From contig OZ005611.1 of NCBI GenBank assembly GCA_963930655.1, forward strand, positions 3,665,501 to 3,729,500: a DNA stretch of 64,000 nt, read 5' to 3'. This document shows positions 13,146-27,095 of the stretch, in pieces. Positions within the stretch are counted from its first letter, which is position 1, and each line of letters opens with the position of its first letter. The DNA comes from Myrica gale. Its lineage: Eukaryota > Streptophyta > Magnoliopsida > Fagales > Myricaceae. Position numbers and translations under genes: made by a program. Under the pieces are notes generated by a model that saw only the letters and a list, made by a program, of their open reading frames with translations, made no database searches and was not told the origin of the DNA.

Positions 13146-15297
13146 GTTCAGTCTATTTTTCTTTATGAATTGTACCTTCAATCAGTAAAAAATTAGAGAC
13201 TATTCCAATCCCAAGCAGCCAGCACGCCAGCTCAGTGGCCGCAATTAATACCATATAACTACGATCATGATGGTGTGTGGTGCTGGGAAGATCTGAGTTT
13301 CGGTGAGTCTGCAGCCTAAAGGAAACTGTAAATAGAAAAACAGGAACAGTATCCAAGAAAAAGAAAAAGGAATTTTTATTTCGTCAGGAGGACCAGTGCC
13401 CCCAGATCACGATAACAATTAACAATGACTGTTTGTGGCATGAAAAAAATCCCCGAAAGCAAACAAAAGTCCCAGAATCTGACTCGTTTTCTCAATAAAC
13501 AAGTGGGGGAAGTGGTGGGACAGCTACTGGTCCTAGAGTTAAGAGAGGAAACCATCGTGTTTAATATAAAAGCTTAGCAATATCAATCGTGGATCCGTCT
13601 ATCTCTATCCCCAGATTCTCCACACTCTACATGACCTTTCTGCAGAGTTCTCTGGTTTAAAAGCTATAGCTATATTCAACTGATAAGTGTGTGTTTTTAT
13701 TGTATTATTGGTCGAGATTTGACTTTAAGATAGAAGATTATTTTGAAGCACCCGAGCCAGTTCGCTGAATTTAGGATACAGATTGATTCCAAGCACTTTA
13801 TACGACCCACCATCAATGATGAGTTGTATCAACTTATGTTTGGAGTAAAAGGGATGATTCCAAGCACCCGAGTTTTTACTTGTATGCTTACATTAGACAA
13901 TAAATTATTAAAATAAAAAGAAGATGAAAAGGTAACTTTGATATTTATATAAAATAAAAAGAATAAATATATTTTACAACTTTTAATTATGAGAATCTTG
14001 TCACTTTATTAATGATAATTTGTTCTTCATATATTTTATGTAACAAAAAAAAATAATTAAAAATATAAAATATCAAGACTACAGGCATAGACATCTGTAA
14101 CAGAATAGGGAGGCCATGAACGTGTGTACTCCTCTATTTCTTTTCTATTATTTCATTTTGTAGCCATCGTGAGCCATGATCATGCGAATCTTAATTATGC
14201 TAAACTCTTCTTACCAGCAGAGCACCGACATGCACTGCACCATCACCTGCCTTCAGGCCTCATGGGCACTGGGGAGTACCATCTTTCATTAATAAGGCGT
14301 TAATAGCATCTGTACGACACATCATTATTTGGTCAGGATCTCTTGACCAACGGCAGATGATTTAGCCTTACTGTAAATTCCAAAGATGTCCCTTGATCTT
14401 TTAGTCAAAACCTTTGCATTCATGTATTTCCTTCCAGGTGGATTTGTTTTCCAAAATTTATAGATTATTTTTAAAATTTTAATTTTTTTTAGATATTAAG
14501 ATTTATGAAAAATTTTAAAGTGTGTAGACAAATTTTAGAATATATTTAATTTGCTTGAAATTTCTATGCACAAAATATTGTATAAACAAACACCACACAC
14601 ACATATATATATATATTGGACGCTAGACTTACTGTTCAGGTATGCTTTTAAACTGCTAAGACTGAGGTTTAACATAGATGAACTTATTGGAAATTTACTA
14701 AGAATTATGAAGTAGAGAGACCAAATGACTAAAAATTCAAAAACAAACGAGAGGGGTAGACTTATTCTCCTACCAGGGTTTGCCTCTGATACCTAAACGG
14801 GTTTCCTTAAGTATACAGATGGATTTATCAGATAGATCAATATATGAAGATTGGTTACCAAGGAGCTTACTTTGAAAGGACCAAAACGATTACTAGAGAT
14901 TTTATGGTGAAGACGAGCCATGGAAGCAAAGAAAACAGAGAACATAGCAGCAGATAAAATTACTTTTGATTCAAGATCTCCTATGAAGGATCTCTATTGA
15001 ATTAGGGTACAAGTTTCGTTTCACCCGCAGGTCGACTATATATATATATTATTGTAATATTGCCTATGAAGAGAGAGAATTGATTTTGAAGTTTTATTTT
15101 TAATTTTTAAATATTATTATTATTTTAATTTCGAATTAAAATAAATAAATAAAATTATTGTGGGCTCTGATATGGTTTGAAAACTGAAAAAGTTGAGAAT
15201 TTTGCGACAAAATTTATGTTTGCATCTACAAATTCGTAAAAAGTTAGAATATATATATATTTGACAAAATTTGGCTTTACAAACATGCAAAAAAAGC

Positions 15298-15459
15298 TAT
15301 GTTTGCGTAACAAAATTTTACCCACCTAAAATTTTATAATGATTACAAAACATTCTCTCTCCTCACTTTTTCATCAATTTCCATACAATTTTCACTTTTT
15401 CACTCTCTCTTCATTTTTTCATCAACTTTAACTCCTAAAATTTTACTTTTCAAACACAG
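15298..15459. mobile_element. MITE, about 160 bp, upstream of the LSM12-like gene
   Basis: Left end CTATGTTTGCGTAACAAAAT and right end reading back as CTGTGTTTGAAAAGTAAAAT form imperfect terminal inverted repeats. The inside has the TTTTTCATCAACTTT phrases also seen in the repeats at 11195 and 63765. It lies about 340 bp before the LSM12-like start codon. Confidence 0.5.
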
Positions 15460-15794
15460 TTAGCGAATATCCCTCTCGAGTTAAAGCCCACCTCTAACAT
15501 TCCGAACGTTTGGTTCGGTCAGACAGCCCAACTACTTTTGGCATATAAACTCTATCCTGAACCTCACTGGGCGGACGCCAAATCGTCCAACCTCGATCTC
15601 AAACTAAACCAAGGGGAATAAAAGCCCAACCCAATCCCACGACCAAGACCATAACCAAGCGAGCCCAAATCTCAGAAATGATTCAACCGAGCACTCATTG
15701 AGCCTCCAACAAAGCCCATAGCAGAGAACTAGAAAAAAACTGGGAAATTATTTATATTACGGAGGGAAGAAGTAGAAGCAGAACCCGAAGGGCC

Positions 15795-18700
15795 ATGGAT
15801 GGCAGTACCAACCCCGAGGACTTCGCCGTTGGCTGCTTGCTCTCCATCAAGACAACCCTAGGCGACGAGATCGAGGGCCAGGTTATCACCTTCGACCGCC
15901 ACTCCAACATCCTCGTCCTTCATATCCTTCACTCCGATGCCTTTTTTTTTTTTCGTTGTTGCTAACCCTAGAAATCAAAACTAAAACAAAACAAATTTTG
16001 AGGTTCTTAGTTTAAATTTATTTTTTATTTGTTATTTCTTGACTTAAATGTTGGCTGCGCACAAGAGGGTTCGAAACCGGGACCTCGCCGCAACGTAAGG
16101 TTTTTGAAGGCCAGTTACATAAAGGAGTTCTCGTTATTGGGTCAAGCCGAAGACCCACTTGACGTCAAAAAGTGTCACGTTGATCTTACTAGTCTTCAAG
16201 CTAAGGAAGATTTGGCCATTAGGTGGATTTTTTGCAATTTGCATCACAACCGTGTTTGAGAAAGTTTATTTTATTGCGTATTTCTTGCTAATATCGTCGA
16301 TTGGTAATGGTCTTTTACGAAGTTGATTTCAGACAAGCAGAAGCAGAGGCTGAGAGGATCGGCGTGGGTGTCACCAGTGAGGCCCAGAACATTTTTGACG
16401 CCTTGTCCAAGACGTAAGCGCCTGACTCCTTTTCTCATATACGGATCTGAAGAGTATGCAATTGGCTATAATTGCATAATACTACTAGTTCTATCTTATA
16501 TAATTCAAGCAGAAGAATTTGTCAGTCACTAGGTTTAGCATTTTAGTGGACACAAACAGTTGTTGCAATTTGCAGTCGCTGGTATTGTAATCTATCATCG
16601 TTACTAAATCTTATGGTACTTCGGACTTAGGTTTGTTTTGAATTTAGATGTATTTGAACAATGCTCAACTCAAAAGCTTAGGATATTTTGAAAGAAACTG
16701 TAAAATATTGGAACGACACTCGACTTATAGCTTAGGTCTATAGATTTGGGCCAATAATACTATATAATCTATTAACTAGTCACATTTATGACACTATTTC
16801 AATGAGGAATTTAGCTTTTTTGCACTCACTTGCGCTTGCTCAACATTGAGAGTCCATACACATATTGTTACTCTCCCCTTTGAACGAAAACCTTTTTATT
16901 ATCCTATGAACAAAAACCGTTTATGTGCACTTGTCTGCTGTGAACTCTTGTTCATGCCACAAGTATGAAAAAAACCCATGAGACCCCCCCTCCCTCTTCA
17001 ACTTTAACTATGAAATTCATCACCATCATCCATTATAGGACACACTGCTGTTTTTTCTGATACCAGTTATTGGGAAGATCAATACTTATGGAGTCTTTTT
17101 GTAGCGCCTATAAATAGCCTGTTGAAATACAACTCAATGCTAAAACTTAGGCGTATGGTTGAGCCTCAACCGTATTATATCGACCATTTACATTTGAAAT
17201 ATGTTTTTCTTTATATGGGATGGCCATTTTCGCTCACACTAGCATATTCAACAGTGTAGTTAATATTGCCAAAATGGTCATGACTTACAATTATGGAGAA
17301 TCTATGCCCTTGTCTATTGTATGGACACTTTCTTCTGTTGAGCGTTTCATAAATGAATTATCTGTGTTCAGCCAAAAACCAGAAAGTAAGGAGTAAGAAT
17401 TTGTAACAATTTATCTGTGTTTAGAAGTTTATTGCCAACTTATGTTGCATTTCATGAATCTGTAGAGACGAAGTATATGCATTTGCATTCATTTTTTGAG
17501 CAGTGAATCTTTATCTTTGTTAGCTATTATGGAAATACTTCAAACGGTGTTGTTTATATTGGCTGTGACAACATGCAACTGTGTTATAAATCTTGCATCA
17601 ATCTTGGCAATAACTAATCCTAGATGATATCAATAGCCTTAAAGTCAGAATTGAGTTAATGGCATAAGGACAGGTTTTGGACGGACTCGGCCATCTGCTT
17701 ATAAATTTGATACTACTGCGAATCTTTTGAGTTGGTTGTATATGGACGCTTGCAGAATCTTCTTACTTGGAGAAATTTTCACTGTCTCATGATTGTAAAA
17801 CTTGGAAGTGGACGGGTACTGAAAGTACAAAATCTTGACTAATAACCATACTTTGCTATGATAATTTGAGGTATTTTACAAGTGTCAGGTAATTGTGGGT
17901 TATATTAATGTATGTAAATCCTCTCCCTCAATGTGGCAAACACTATCACCTAAACCCCATTCAGTATGCAATGGGTTTGATTTTCGCTTATATAATTTTA
18001 GGATGATCTCTCTCTCTTTTTTTTAATGAGGGATGTTAACAGTTTCCTATCTCAGGAGGTGAATAATTGGTCCAGAATGGATGCTAACAACTGTAGATCC
18101 CAATGTCCTGACCAGCTTCCTTAAGAGATGAATGCCAAACAGTTTGTCTGATATTTCTGTTGTATTTAGTATTAACTTTAATCATGAATTTGTTCTTTAA
18201 TGTTAGGCAATTGGTGAATAATACACGATCAAGTTAGGGAGTTGGTTTGTTGTACCAAGGCTGGGTTTTGACAGGGCAGATCTGAATATGTTCATAACCT
18301 TTAGCAGCTTTCCTTGAAGTGCCGTGCCGTCGTCCAGAATCATACCTCTCCTCTTGTGTTTGATAAACTCAGACCTTTAGGGTTGTACTAAAGGTTTATT
18401 TTTTTAAACAGAATGGTGTTTCTGTAATTCTTTGAATTTGCTTTCCTGGTTTTCTTTTTGTTAGTATAATTTTAACCTAAGATTTAATTATGTCCTCTTC
18501 GCCCTACCCTTTTGATGTCAAGTTCCTTTATGATACCCAACACTTTTTGCATTTGCTGGGACATGTGAAAAGTAATGGGTGTTGGTGAAATTGGGTAATA
18601 TGTGCGGTATTTATTGAACTCTAATGGATGATTTATTTCTCCATCATTTATCAGTTTTAGTGCCGAGTTAGATTGGAATCTAAGTGCTCCTTGCAGAGAC

Positions 18701-19400
18701 ATCTAATCTGGAAGTCACAGGCCTTCCTTACAGTTGAGAGCTATGCTGCGGTTATCTGTATTAGCTTAGTCATCAAACATCACCCTTGTTCAATCTCCCA
18801 CCATACTTCCCATCGCGTCAACTATTTTGAGGAACTTGTTATACATTCTACATTGTAGTGCCAAACTATAATAACACTTTGTATTTGGTGGATGGATTAC
18901 CATTGGGTTCATGCTTACATGGATGCACACTGTTTGACATTGTTCTCAATTGCATATGTGCATGGATGCAAAGCTGAATTCCCTGTGACTTTTAACTGTA
19001 GAGTATCTCGGTAATGTTTTTCCTACTTCCAATCATGAAATGTAACTTGGTGGAAAGTTTTAATCAACATTTTAGTTATCGGTTTTTCTGCGATTGATTT
19101 TAACAGGCTTCCAGTGCGCTGGGACAAGACTGTCATAGTTGTCATGAAGGAGGTCCGTGTATGCAGCCCATATCTCCCTGAATCTGTTAGTGGAGGAACC
19201 CCTGCTGCCAATGACCGGGTGAAGAAAGTGGTAAGACACAATCGGGATTCCTATATTTAATTTTCTGAGAACTTCGTCAGGGATGCAATCACTGATTTAG
19301 TCTTTTTAGGTAATCAATCACTGATTTAGTCTTTTTTTTTTGGTTCTAGCTTGAGTTTGAGAGGAAGAGGATGCAAACTCGTGGTGGTGGTGGTCAGTGA
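15795..19400 (+). CDS. LSM12-like Lsm/AD-domain protein with a U12-type AT-AC intron
   Basis: Small RNA-metabolism protein related to yeast and human LSM12: an N-terminal Lsm fold followed by an anticodon-binding-like (AD) domain. Exons 15795-15921, 16063-16222, 16333-16413, 19107-19230 and 19350-19400 give 180 residues. The Lsm part begins [20 protein letters not shown]. The AD part spans [20 protein letters not shown] to NDRVKKVLEFERKR; the tail is Gly-rich. It matches Arabidopsis At1g24050 from memory. Exon 1 has no usable GT donor: reading on gives a stop within about 15 codons. The expected residues Gln-Glu appear only if the first intron is AT-AC (see separate entry). Intron 3 is 2.7 kb. 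In Arabidopsis the relatives of the kinase, GNAT and this gene are direct neighbours; here the TBL gene and repeats lie between. Confidence 0.9.
15922..16062 (+). other. U12-type AT-AC intron (141 nt)
   Basis: Donor is C|ATATCCTT, the minor-spliceosome consensus. Acceptor is GCGC-AC|AAGAGG. A branch-site match TTCTTGAC lies at 16036-16043 with its adenosine at 16042, about 20 nt before the acceptor; the consensus is TTCCTTRAY. Joining C to AA restores CAA-GAG (Gln-Glu), the residues expected at this point of the Lsm fold. No GT-AG alternative preserves this frame. Confidence 0.88.
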
Positions 19401-22400
19401 TAATTACGTTTCTACCGGAGCTTGAAGAAGTGCCCTGTGCCTTGTATCCCTAGCCTTATCTGAGAGGAACATGTTATCTATCTCCAACATTTTGATGCTT
19501 CCTTTAATCAAGGAATTTCAAGTTTACTTATCTATAATTTCTTGTTCTTTCATAGTGCCATCTCTGTGATGCAGCGTGTCTAATTTATTGACAGTTTTCT
19601 GGGAATTATGTTCGGAGCAATATGTTCATATCTATTAGATGTTGGATAGGTCCGGCAACCGGGGCCGAATCTGTCGTTTACAATCATCATGGCCAAGTAA
19701 TTAGCAAGTGGAAATGAATGGATAGGAAAAGTCACAATCGAACTTTTTATCGTGGTACCTGTCGTAAGGAAAATCTGTGGATTGCCCTCGACAGTATCTT
19801 TCAACCGGGATGGAGTCGAAAGTTGTATTCTTGAAGGATTAAATGCCAAAATGAATGCTTGAAACGTAAAAGGGACACTTGCCCATGCGTTATCATTGGG
19901 TAATTAAAGGGGGGATAAATAACATAGACGATTCCCTTATTCCTTATCTGCTAGAGAGGATTAGTATCTTATGTAGTTTATTATTTGAATAGCATGGTGT
20001 AATTTAGAGTATAAGCTAATTTTATTGTAAAGCCTATGTTATTCGGAACTAACTTTATATGAGCAGCGCAGCATCTGAGTATGTACAATTTTTTTTTTCC
20101 TAATCATCTGAGTATGTACAACTAATACAACGTTACTCCCACTAGACCGTAGGTTTTACTCAAACCATCCCTTTTGTTTTCTCTCGGGCCTACTTGCTTG
20201 GCAAATGGCAAGGTAGGCGGAATTTTGGATCCGAAAAATGTGGGACCCATGTTGACTCCGAAGTTCGGCTTTAGCCCGGAAAATAAAACTGGGCCATGTG
20301 CCAAGATTGGAGAATGGAGATGGATGTCTGGGTATTCCCAACTCCCAAAGTCAACACGTCCGGCCTCAAGACAAAACTGTGTCAGATCCCCCACATCCCC
20401 ACATCTAACCTAAAGTAATTGGCTCGCTGGATTTGATAATGCGTCTCACGTTTACCCGAGATCTAATTCTATGCTTCTTATCTCATCTTCCGTACTCTTT
20501 ATCTTAACACAATCAAATCATTCAGGAAATGACACAATTGATTCACACATCATGATGGTGGTTTTCAAGGCCATGGAAGCACTGCTTTTATATATTTTGC
20601 CTTTGTATTTTGGTTTTATACAGTGGCCAACATCATCATAAGAGACTCTATCATGTAAAGTAACAGAATGGATTGGAAGGCTTTTCCTATTTTCCACTTT
20701 TAATCTGGTCTAGACTATAATTCTTTGGCAGTGTAAAAAAGTGAATAGAAAATTTTCAAATAACATACTGCCGAAAGAGACTTTAAAAAGTGCCTTTAGG
20801 AAAGATAGTAAGGTAAGAATGCCAGCGATTTGTGTTTTCTACAGTCTACAGTGAAAATGAATGTGCATCCAAGAAAAATGCAACCCTCTGCAGTGGCTTT
20901 AAGGTGCTTGACAACTTCTTTTTAGAGTTTTAGCCAACCAGCAATGATGGTAGCACTTTATAAAAAGTGAGTTGGGATTTCAATTATATGCTTCTACAGA
21001 AAAAGTCATTTATCTTAGATTATTAGTCTACGAATCTCTTTCTGAACTTGATCACCAAGCATTTAGGTTTCAGCTAAAACTGAGATGCTCCTTCGTAGAG
21101 AACTCACTCTCTTGTCTTTTGAACTTCAGAAAATGAAGACAATAACTTAATTAAGAAATAGGACTAAAGGATAAAGGAATGTGAAGCGGATGATAATATT
21201 GGTAACCACAAAAGGCAACGGTAAAGAGTGGTGGAGGAAACATCAACCAAAATCATTAGCAGAGGGCTCAAATGCCTGATAGTTTATAGGGCCCATAGGT
21301 TCTCTTTACCTCCGCTTCCTTGTCATGCGTGACAATCGAATGAGCTCCTCTGTGCTGCATTTTAACAACAAAGCACTACATTTGAGCTTACGATTGTCTC
21401 TCTTTCGTTCTTTTATTTTCTAAAGTTGATGAATTTATTACTATACTTAGGGCATGTTTGAGACCCCAAATATTTGGGGTCTCAACAAATCAGACAAACC
21501 AAACAAACTCCAAAATTTTTAACTTTTACACCTACACACTTCACTTTTCACAAACCCCAATAAATCTCAATAAAGTAAAGATTCCCAAAATTTCGGGAAT
21601 ATTCCCCAAAATTTTGGCAAACAAACATCCCCTTATTGTGCTTTGGGGTTAGCGAAAGCAGAGCTATGGGACCGTTTTGGAGGGTAAGGAATAACCTTTT
21701 CATGTGTTGCTTGAAAGGAAGGGTCAACAGAGGAAAGTTCCAGTGAAATTCTCCCAGTGAAACCTCAGCAAGCAACCCTTTCTGGTTGAAAATAAGATGA
21801 CATTTTGCAGCATTAAGTACATCTAGAAGTTCGTCAGACCCGGTCCTTCATCTTGCCCACCATAGCATTCTGTTTCTTTTCTTTTCTTGTTTTTTTTCAT
21901 TGAATGTCAATTACATTATAAAAGAGATAAAAAGCATTAATGGCGAGCTAATTAAAGTTGGGGATCTTAGTTATAATATCATTTGATCATGATATTATGG
22001 TCATAAGTATAAAGATTTGAGTTTAAATGTTATATAGTTATCAAGATTCAATTTTTAAATGTAGAAATTCAAATTTAAATGTAAGAATATTTTTCTATTT
22101 TTTATAAAAAATATTTTTAATAATATGCATGAATTTATAATACAAAATAGAGGATTTTTATAGTAGATATAAATATTCTAGATCCAACCAATTAAATCTT
22201 TGTCTTTTATTACTATTTCTTTTGTTGATTCATTATAATCTTTTACATCTTAGTCAGAAATGTATTGGTAGAGGTGTTTTTTGAAATCGTGGACTACAAC
22301 GTTAGTATTCTTACACATATTTTGGATAAACCGGCGTTTGAAGTGGAGATGCTTGTACATGAAAAAGGAAATTTGCCCAATATTTTTTATTGAGCTCATT

Positions 22401-23431
22401 TTTACTTTCTAAAGATGAAAAAAGATCACGAGGACGCAAAGTTAAGTGCGAGGAACAATACTCTAGGATTGCCCAGTGACTGGTTTCCAGCTTGTACAAG
22501 ACGTTTGACGTGTCACTTGAGAATACAATGAGACAGAGCCGTTGGGGGTTTGTGTAATTTGTAAACATTCGACACTGCTAGTACTTGAGAGTTGATAGGC
22601 GATGGGCGAATCAGTTCTACGTTACTGCAACCAAATCTAAAAACTCTTTTATCTTTCTCTTCAAAGAATTGACAGCTTCATCATTGTCTTTCATATTCTG
22701 TCAGAAGCTAAAACTTATAACCAAGAGGACGAGGTGACAAGAGAGAAATCGATTGTGCAGTGTAGTAACATATAGCAATTAGCAAGTATAGATTCGTGAA
22801 AGGTGGCAATGGAGATGCTTTATTCAAAGTTTTTTCTTTACGTGGCTGAAACAAAGAAGGCAGACCACAGTTAAAAAAAACAGTGCTTTAATTACAAAAG
22901 AAACTGAGTGAGAGATTCCCCTGGGTCACTGAGAGAGGTATGCTATCTTTCTCACTTTAGGAGGGAGCACTGCCTGCTTTTGCTTTTGTTCCCTTTTTCC
23001 ATATCTTCACACTCACTTTTAAGTTTCTTAGCCTCCAAAGTGGGTCTTCGGCTGTAAAGTAATAACGCATGCATAACGTACCGTGAACACGACCCGGGAT
23101 TCTCTAGTTGTTGCAGCGCGATATTGCTACTCTCGTTTCACTCCTTAGAAGTGAGTTTTGCTAATTCTTGTATCCTAATTTTTCTATTTTTTTCCCTTTG
23201 AGTCTCGCTGGTATAGGTGTTTGTGCGGGTGGGGTGGTAGAGTTCTTTGGGGTTTGGAGCCTCTGGGTTTTCGTGAAGATTTTCTGATTTCTTTTCTTCT
23301 TTTGGAGTAATGAGAATTTTTTGGTGTGCGGTTTTTTGTTTGGAGATTCGTGAAATTTTGCGCTCAAAGCACTAATTTTGTTGCGGGTTCCTCGTTGAGA
23401 GAAATAGAAGTAAACAACAAGAGAAAGAAGC
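19401..23431. other. Intergenic interval between LSM12-like and NAT genes
   Basis: No coding sequence recognised. It contains the LSM12-like 3' flank and, at 21450-21632, a Tourist-type MITE. A somewhat GC-richer stretch at 20120-20400 has open frames on both strands but no codon pattern or motif I trust. The NAT promoter and leader occupy the end. Confidence 0.6.
21450..21632. mobile_element. Tourist-like (PIF/Harbinger) MITE, 183 bp
   Basis: Left end GGGCATGTTTG and right end CAAACATCCCC are inverted repeats matching at 10 of 11 places. Both sides carry TTA (21447-21449 and 21633-21635), the 3-bp target typical of PIF/Harbinger elements. The inside is non-coding. Confidence 0.75.
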
Positions 23432-26400
23432 ATGGCAGGAGGTGGAGGAGCTGCACCACAGCCAAAACAAGAAGAACTACAGCCACATCAAGTCAAAGAT
23501 CAGCTACCAAGCATTTCTTACTGCATTACCAGTCCTCCTCCATGGCGTGAGTGTCTCATTTGATTTTATTTCCTCTTTGCCGTCTCATTGATTAGATAGA
23601 TATCAATGTAGTTAATGACATGAAAATCACTTCCAGCTTCAATTTTATTTTTCCACTGAGAAAAGGGCTGAATACTTGACTCTGTCTCAGGGGACACAAT
23701 TTGATTGTTTGATCATAATATTCAGGGGACCCTTCTGTGCATTATTCTGTATTTGACTCGGTTCAGAATTGTAAATACGAAAAATTGAGGGTGGTTTTTT
23801 GAATGCAGCCGAGGCAATTCTACTTGGTTTCCAACATTACTTGGTGATGCTTGGCACAACAGTGTTAATTCCCACCTCTCTAGTTCCGCAGATGGGAGGA
23901 GGCAATGTAAGACTTGACAAGACAATAACGATTAGACAATAGTTTTTTTTTATGTTTCTTATTTTGTTATCTGGATTTCGAATTTTACAAGTGTTAATCA
24001 ATGATTGGTTGTTAGGAGGAGAAAGCTAAAATGATTCAAACGATATTGTTCGTAGCTGGTTTGAACACGTTGCTCCAAACTTTTTTTGGGACTCGACTAC
24101 CTGCTGTGGTCGGAGCTTCTTATACCTATGTGCCAACAACCATTTCGATTATTTTGGCAGGCCGATACAGTGACATCGTAAATCCTCAGGAGGTTGTTTC
24201 GGTGGAATCCAACTTAGTTTGGTCACTGAGTTACTATTCTGTTATGGCACAATCCTATATCACTTGATTTGTGATGTATATGCAGAAATTTGAGAAGATA
24301 ATGCGTGGAATCCAGGGTTCTCTTATTGTTGCCTCGACTCTCCAGATTGTATTCGGCTTTAGTGGCCTTTGGCGTAATGTTGCAAGGTTGGTTAGTACAA
24401 TGTAGTATGATTGAAATCAGGCGCATTGGTGTTTCAGAGTCTAAGCTCCACAAACTTCGGTTTTAGGATGTATTAATGGTTTTCGTGGTAGCATTCGCTT
24501 TAGAATAGCCCCATTCCTTCAAGATATGTTTGTTTGATGCAACTGTGAACTCCTGATTGCAATAAAGATTCCATGATCCTAATTTCTCAATGACAGTTTC
24601 CATTAAACACAAACCTAATTAAGTGGGCCTCCAAACACTCAAAGTTGGTGGATTGGGTTTTTTTTGTATCATATTTCTTATGCTGTAATTCCTCCTAGTC
24701 TTTTGTGGGTGAGTGTTCTTATGTTTGTCCAGGTTCTTAAGTCCACTTTCTGCTGTTCCTCTGGTCGCGCTGTCAGGTTTTGGGCTATATGAGCTTGGTT
24801 TTCCTGTGGTATGTTTTCCTGCAGAAAAACAAGTGGATACCATTTCGTCCCTCTGCTCCCACCATCCCCAAACCCCTCTTCACCTCTCCTTTGCTATGCC
24901 ATTGAAATTGTAACTTCTTTTACTACAAATTATTTAATACGGCTTCAAATGTCTAGCTTGCAAAATGTGTGGAGATTGGATTACCAGAACTCATCATTCT
25001 AGTTGTATTCTCACAGGTAATTTTTCCATCATCAGCTGCAGTTATTTCTCTTTGTTATTCGTAGGCAGCCATTCTAAACACGAAGTCAATGATTTGCAGT
25101 ATATACCGCATTTGATGCGAGGGGAGAGGCATGTCTTCGATCGTTTTGCTGTCATATTCTCAGTGGTGATTGTTTGGATTTATGCTCACCTGCTCACTGT
25201 GGGTGGGGCTTACAAGAATACAGGGCCTAAAACTCAACTGAGTTGTAGAACTGATCGTGCTGGAATCATTGGAGCTGCTCCATGGTAAGGCTCTTATTAT
25301 CCGATTTTCTATAGCTCTGAGGGAATGTTTTCATTTTGATTCCAGTCCATACATTGTTTAGAGGTGTTATACACGAACAAATTAGATTGTGTAAGTCAAT
25401 ATTCCGGAACACCAAGCATCAATTAAGTTCTTGCCTTTGCAGCTGAGTGACCACACAAACTGGAATGTCATTTTGGTGCCTAGTGGACCTTATTTTTGGA
25501 AAACATTGTTTCGTGCAGGATAAGAGTTCCATATCCTTTTCAATGGGGAGCTCCCACTTTTGATGCGGGTGAAGCTTTTGCTATGATGGCTACTTCATTT
25601 GTCGCTCTTGTAGAGGTTGCTTACCTTGTGCTTGTGAAATATTTTTCATTCAGCTCATTTTTACTTTCTAAAATACTGTTGAGCAACACTTATTTATTTT
25701 ATATACTGAATCTTGAAGGCAGAATGTTGTCTTAAATTGTACTGATCATGTATATATTTAACTTTACTCCTTTTGTAGGCATACAGTGAATCTGTAGAAT
25801 TTTCCATAATATATAATAAGCTCTTTAACTTTTACTATTCGATTGAAACAGTCCACTGGTACTTTCATTGCTGTGTCACGGTATGCAAGTGCAACTCCAC
25901 TGCCCCCTTCTATTCTTAGCCGTGGTATGGGTTGGCAGGTAGCGGCTTCTGATTCGCTCGCATTAAGTTTACCCTCATCTTAATACTTGCATAAATCAAT
26001 ATGCAGCGCCTGCATATTTTATATAAACATCTTTTTTAGGTTGACTTCATACCAGACGACAATATTTCATTTCATTACCATTGTTAATTATCAGGGAGTG
26101 GGCATTCTGTTCTCTGGGATATTTGGAACTGGAATTGGGTCATCGGTTTCTGTGTAAGTTCTTGTTCCAAGTCACCACATACTTAATATTGCTCTGGTTT
26201 TATGGATTCTAAGCTAGTTTTTTTTTTTTCATACCATTTTTGTTATATACTCTAGTGAAAATGCGGGTTTGTTAGCATTGACTCGTATTGGTAGCCGAAG
26301 GGTTGTCCAAATATCAGCTGGATTCATGATCTTCTTTTCCATTCTTGGTAAGTGATACATGTAACAGATTTAAACTTCAGTCTCCCTCTTTCTCTCCTTG

Positions 26401-27095
26401 TTGAAAGAGTGTATTAACATACATGGCTGTCCAGGAAAATTCGGAGCCGTCTTTGCTTCAATCCCAGCACCAATTGTTGCAGCTTTATACTGCCTGTTCT
26501 TTGCTTATGTGGGTAGGTATTATAAACTCATGGAGTTGATTTGATTGTGGTAATTTAGATTTAAGGTTTGTTAGTCTAATATTTTGGAACATCCACGTGA
26601 GCAGGTTCAGCAGGCCTCAGTTTACTTCAGTTTTGCAATCTAAACAGCTTCAGAACGAAGTTCATATTAGGCTTCTCTATTTTCATGGGATTGTCAATAC
26701 CTCAATACTTCAATGAGTATACAGTTGTTAACGGCTACGGTCCTGCCCACACTGGGGCAAGATGGGTAAATGGCCTCTGTTCTTCATCTACATTATCTAC
26801 CAAAAGAATTGTATCACTTAGTTGTGGAACATTATCCAAGGTTTCTAATAAAGTTCTCTTTATGTTGTTTTGGCAGTTTAACGATATGATCAATGTACCC
26901 TTCTCATCAGAAGCTTTTGTTGCTGGCATATTGGCTTTATTCTTGGACATCACATTGCACCGGAAAGACAGCCAAACCAGGAAAGATAGAGGCATGCATT
27001 GGTGGGACAGGTTCCGGTCATTCAAGACAGACACAAGAAGCGAGGAATTCTATTCTCTACCCTTTAACCTGAATAAGTTTTTCCCTTCTGTTTGA
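23432..27095 (+). CDS. NAT6: Nucleobase-ascorbate transporter (NAT6/NAT7-like)
   Basis: Plasma-membrane purine/pyrimidine permease of the NAT/NCS2 family. Fourteen exons: 23432-23546, 23809-23906, 24016-24192, 24286-24386, 24733-24808, 24957-25016, 25100-25284, 25519-25615, 25852-25938, 26095-26153, 26256-26347, 26435-26512, 26605-26765 and 26877-27095. All phases agree, giving 534 residues, the normal length. The start MAGGGGAAPQPKQEE and SISYCITSPPPWPEA are typical of plant NATs. About 12 membrane segments follow, with QHYLVMLG in the first, the signature region FDAGEAFAMMATSFVALVES, and NAGLLALTRIGSRRV in the substrate-site segment. The C-terminus FNLNKFFPSV is near-identical to NAT6/7 as I recall. 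Nothing is broken. Direction of transport and substrate are family knowledge, not seen here. The PADRE gene downstream keeps the Arabidopsis order. Confidence 0.95.

Larger units (their letters stand above)
9505..15794. other. Repeat-rich intergenic interval between divergent TBL and LSM12-like genes
   Basis: No host gene recognised in 6.3 kb. Near 9505-9700 is the TBL promoter side. The interval holds a SINE-like unit (10905-11032), a MITE remnant (11195-11345), an hAT-like relic (12376-13145), a MITE (15298-15459) and AT microsatellites near 14600 and 15035. The stretch 13150-15290 shows no feature I can name. The LSM12-like promoter and leader occupy the last ~250 bases. Confidence 0.6.

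Noticed and set aside
15922-15965. Extension of LSM12-like exon 1 through the next frame
   Set aside because: It reads [14 protein letters not shown] and then a stop, with no conserved residues and no GT donor that keeps frame; the AT-AC intron explains the site.
20122-20413. Overlapping frames on both strands as a gene
   Set aside because: Mutually overlapping frames, no motif and no exon partners; probably a GC-richer non-coding patch.
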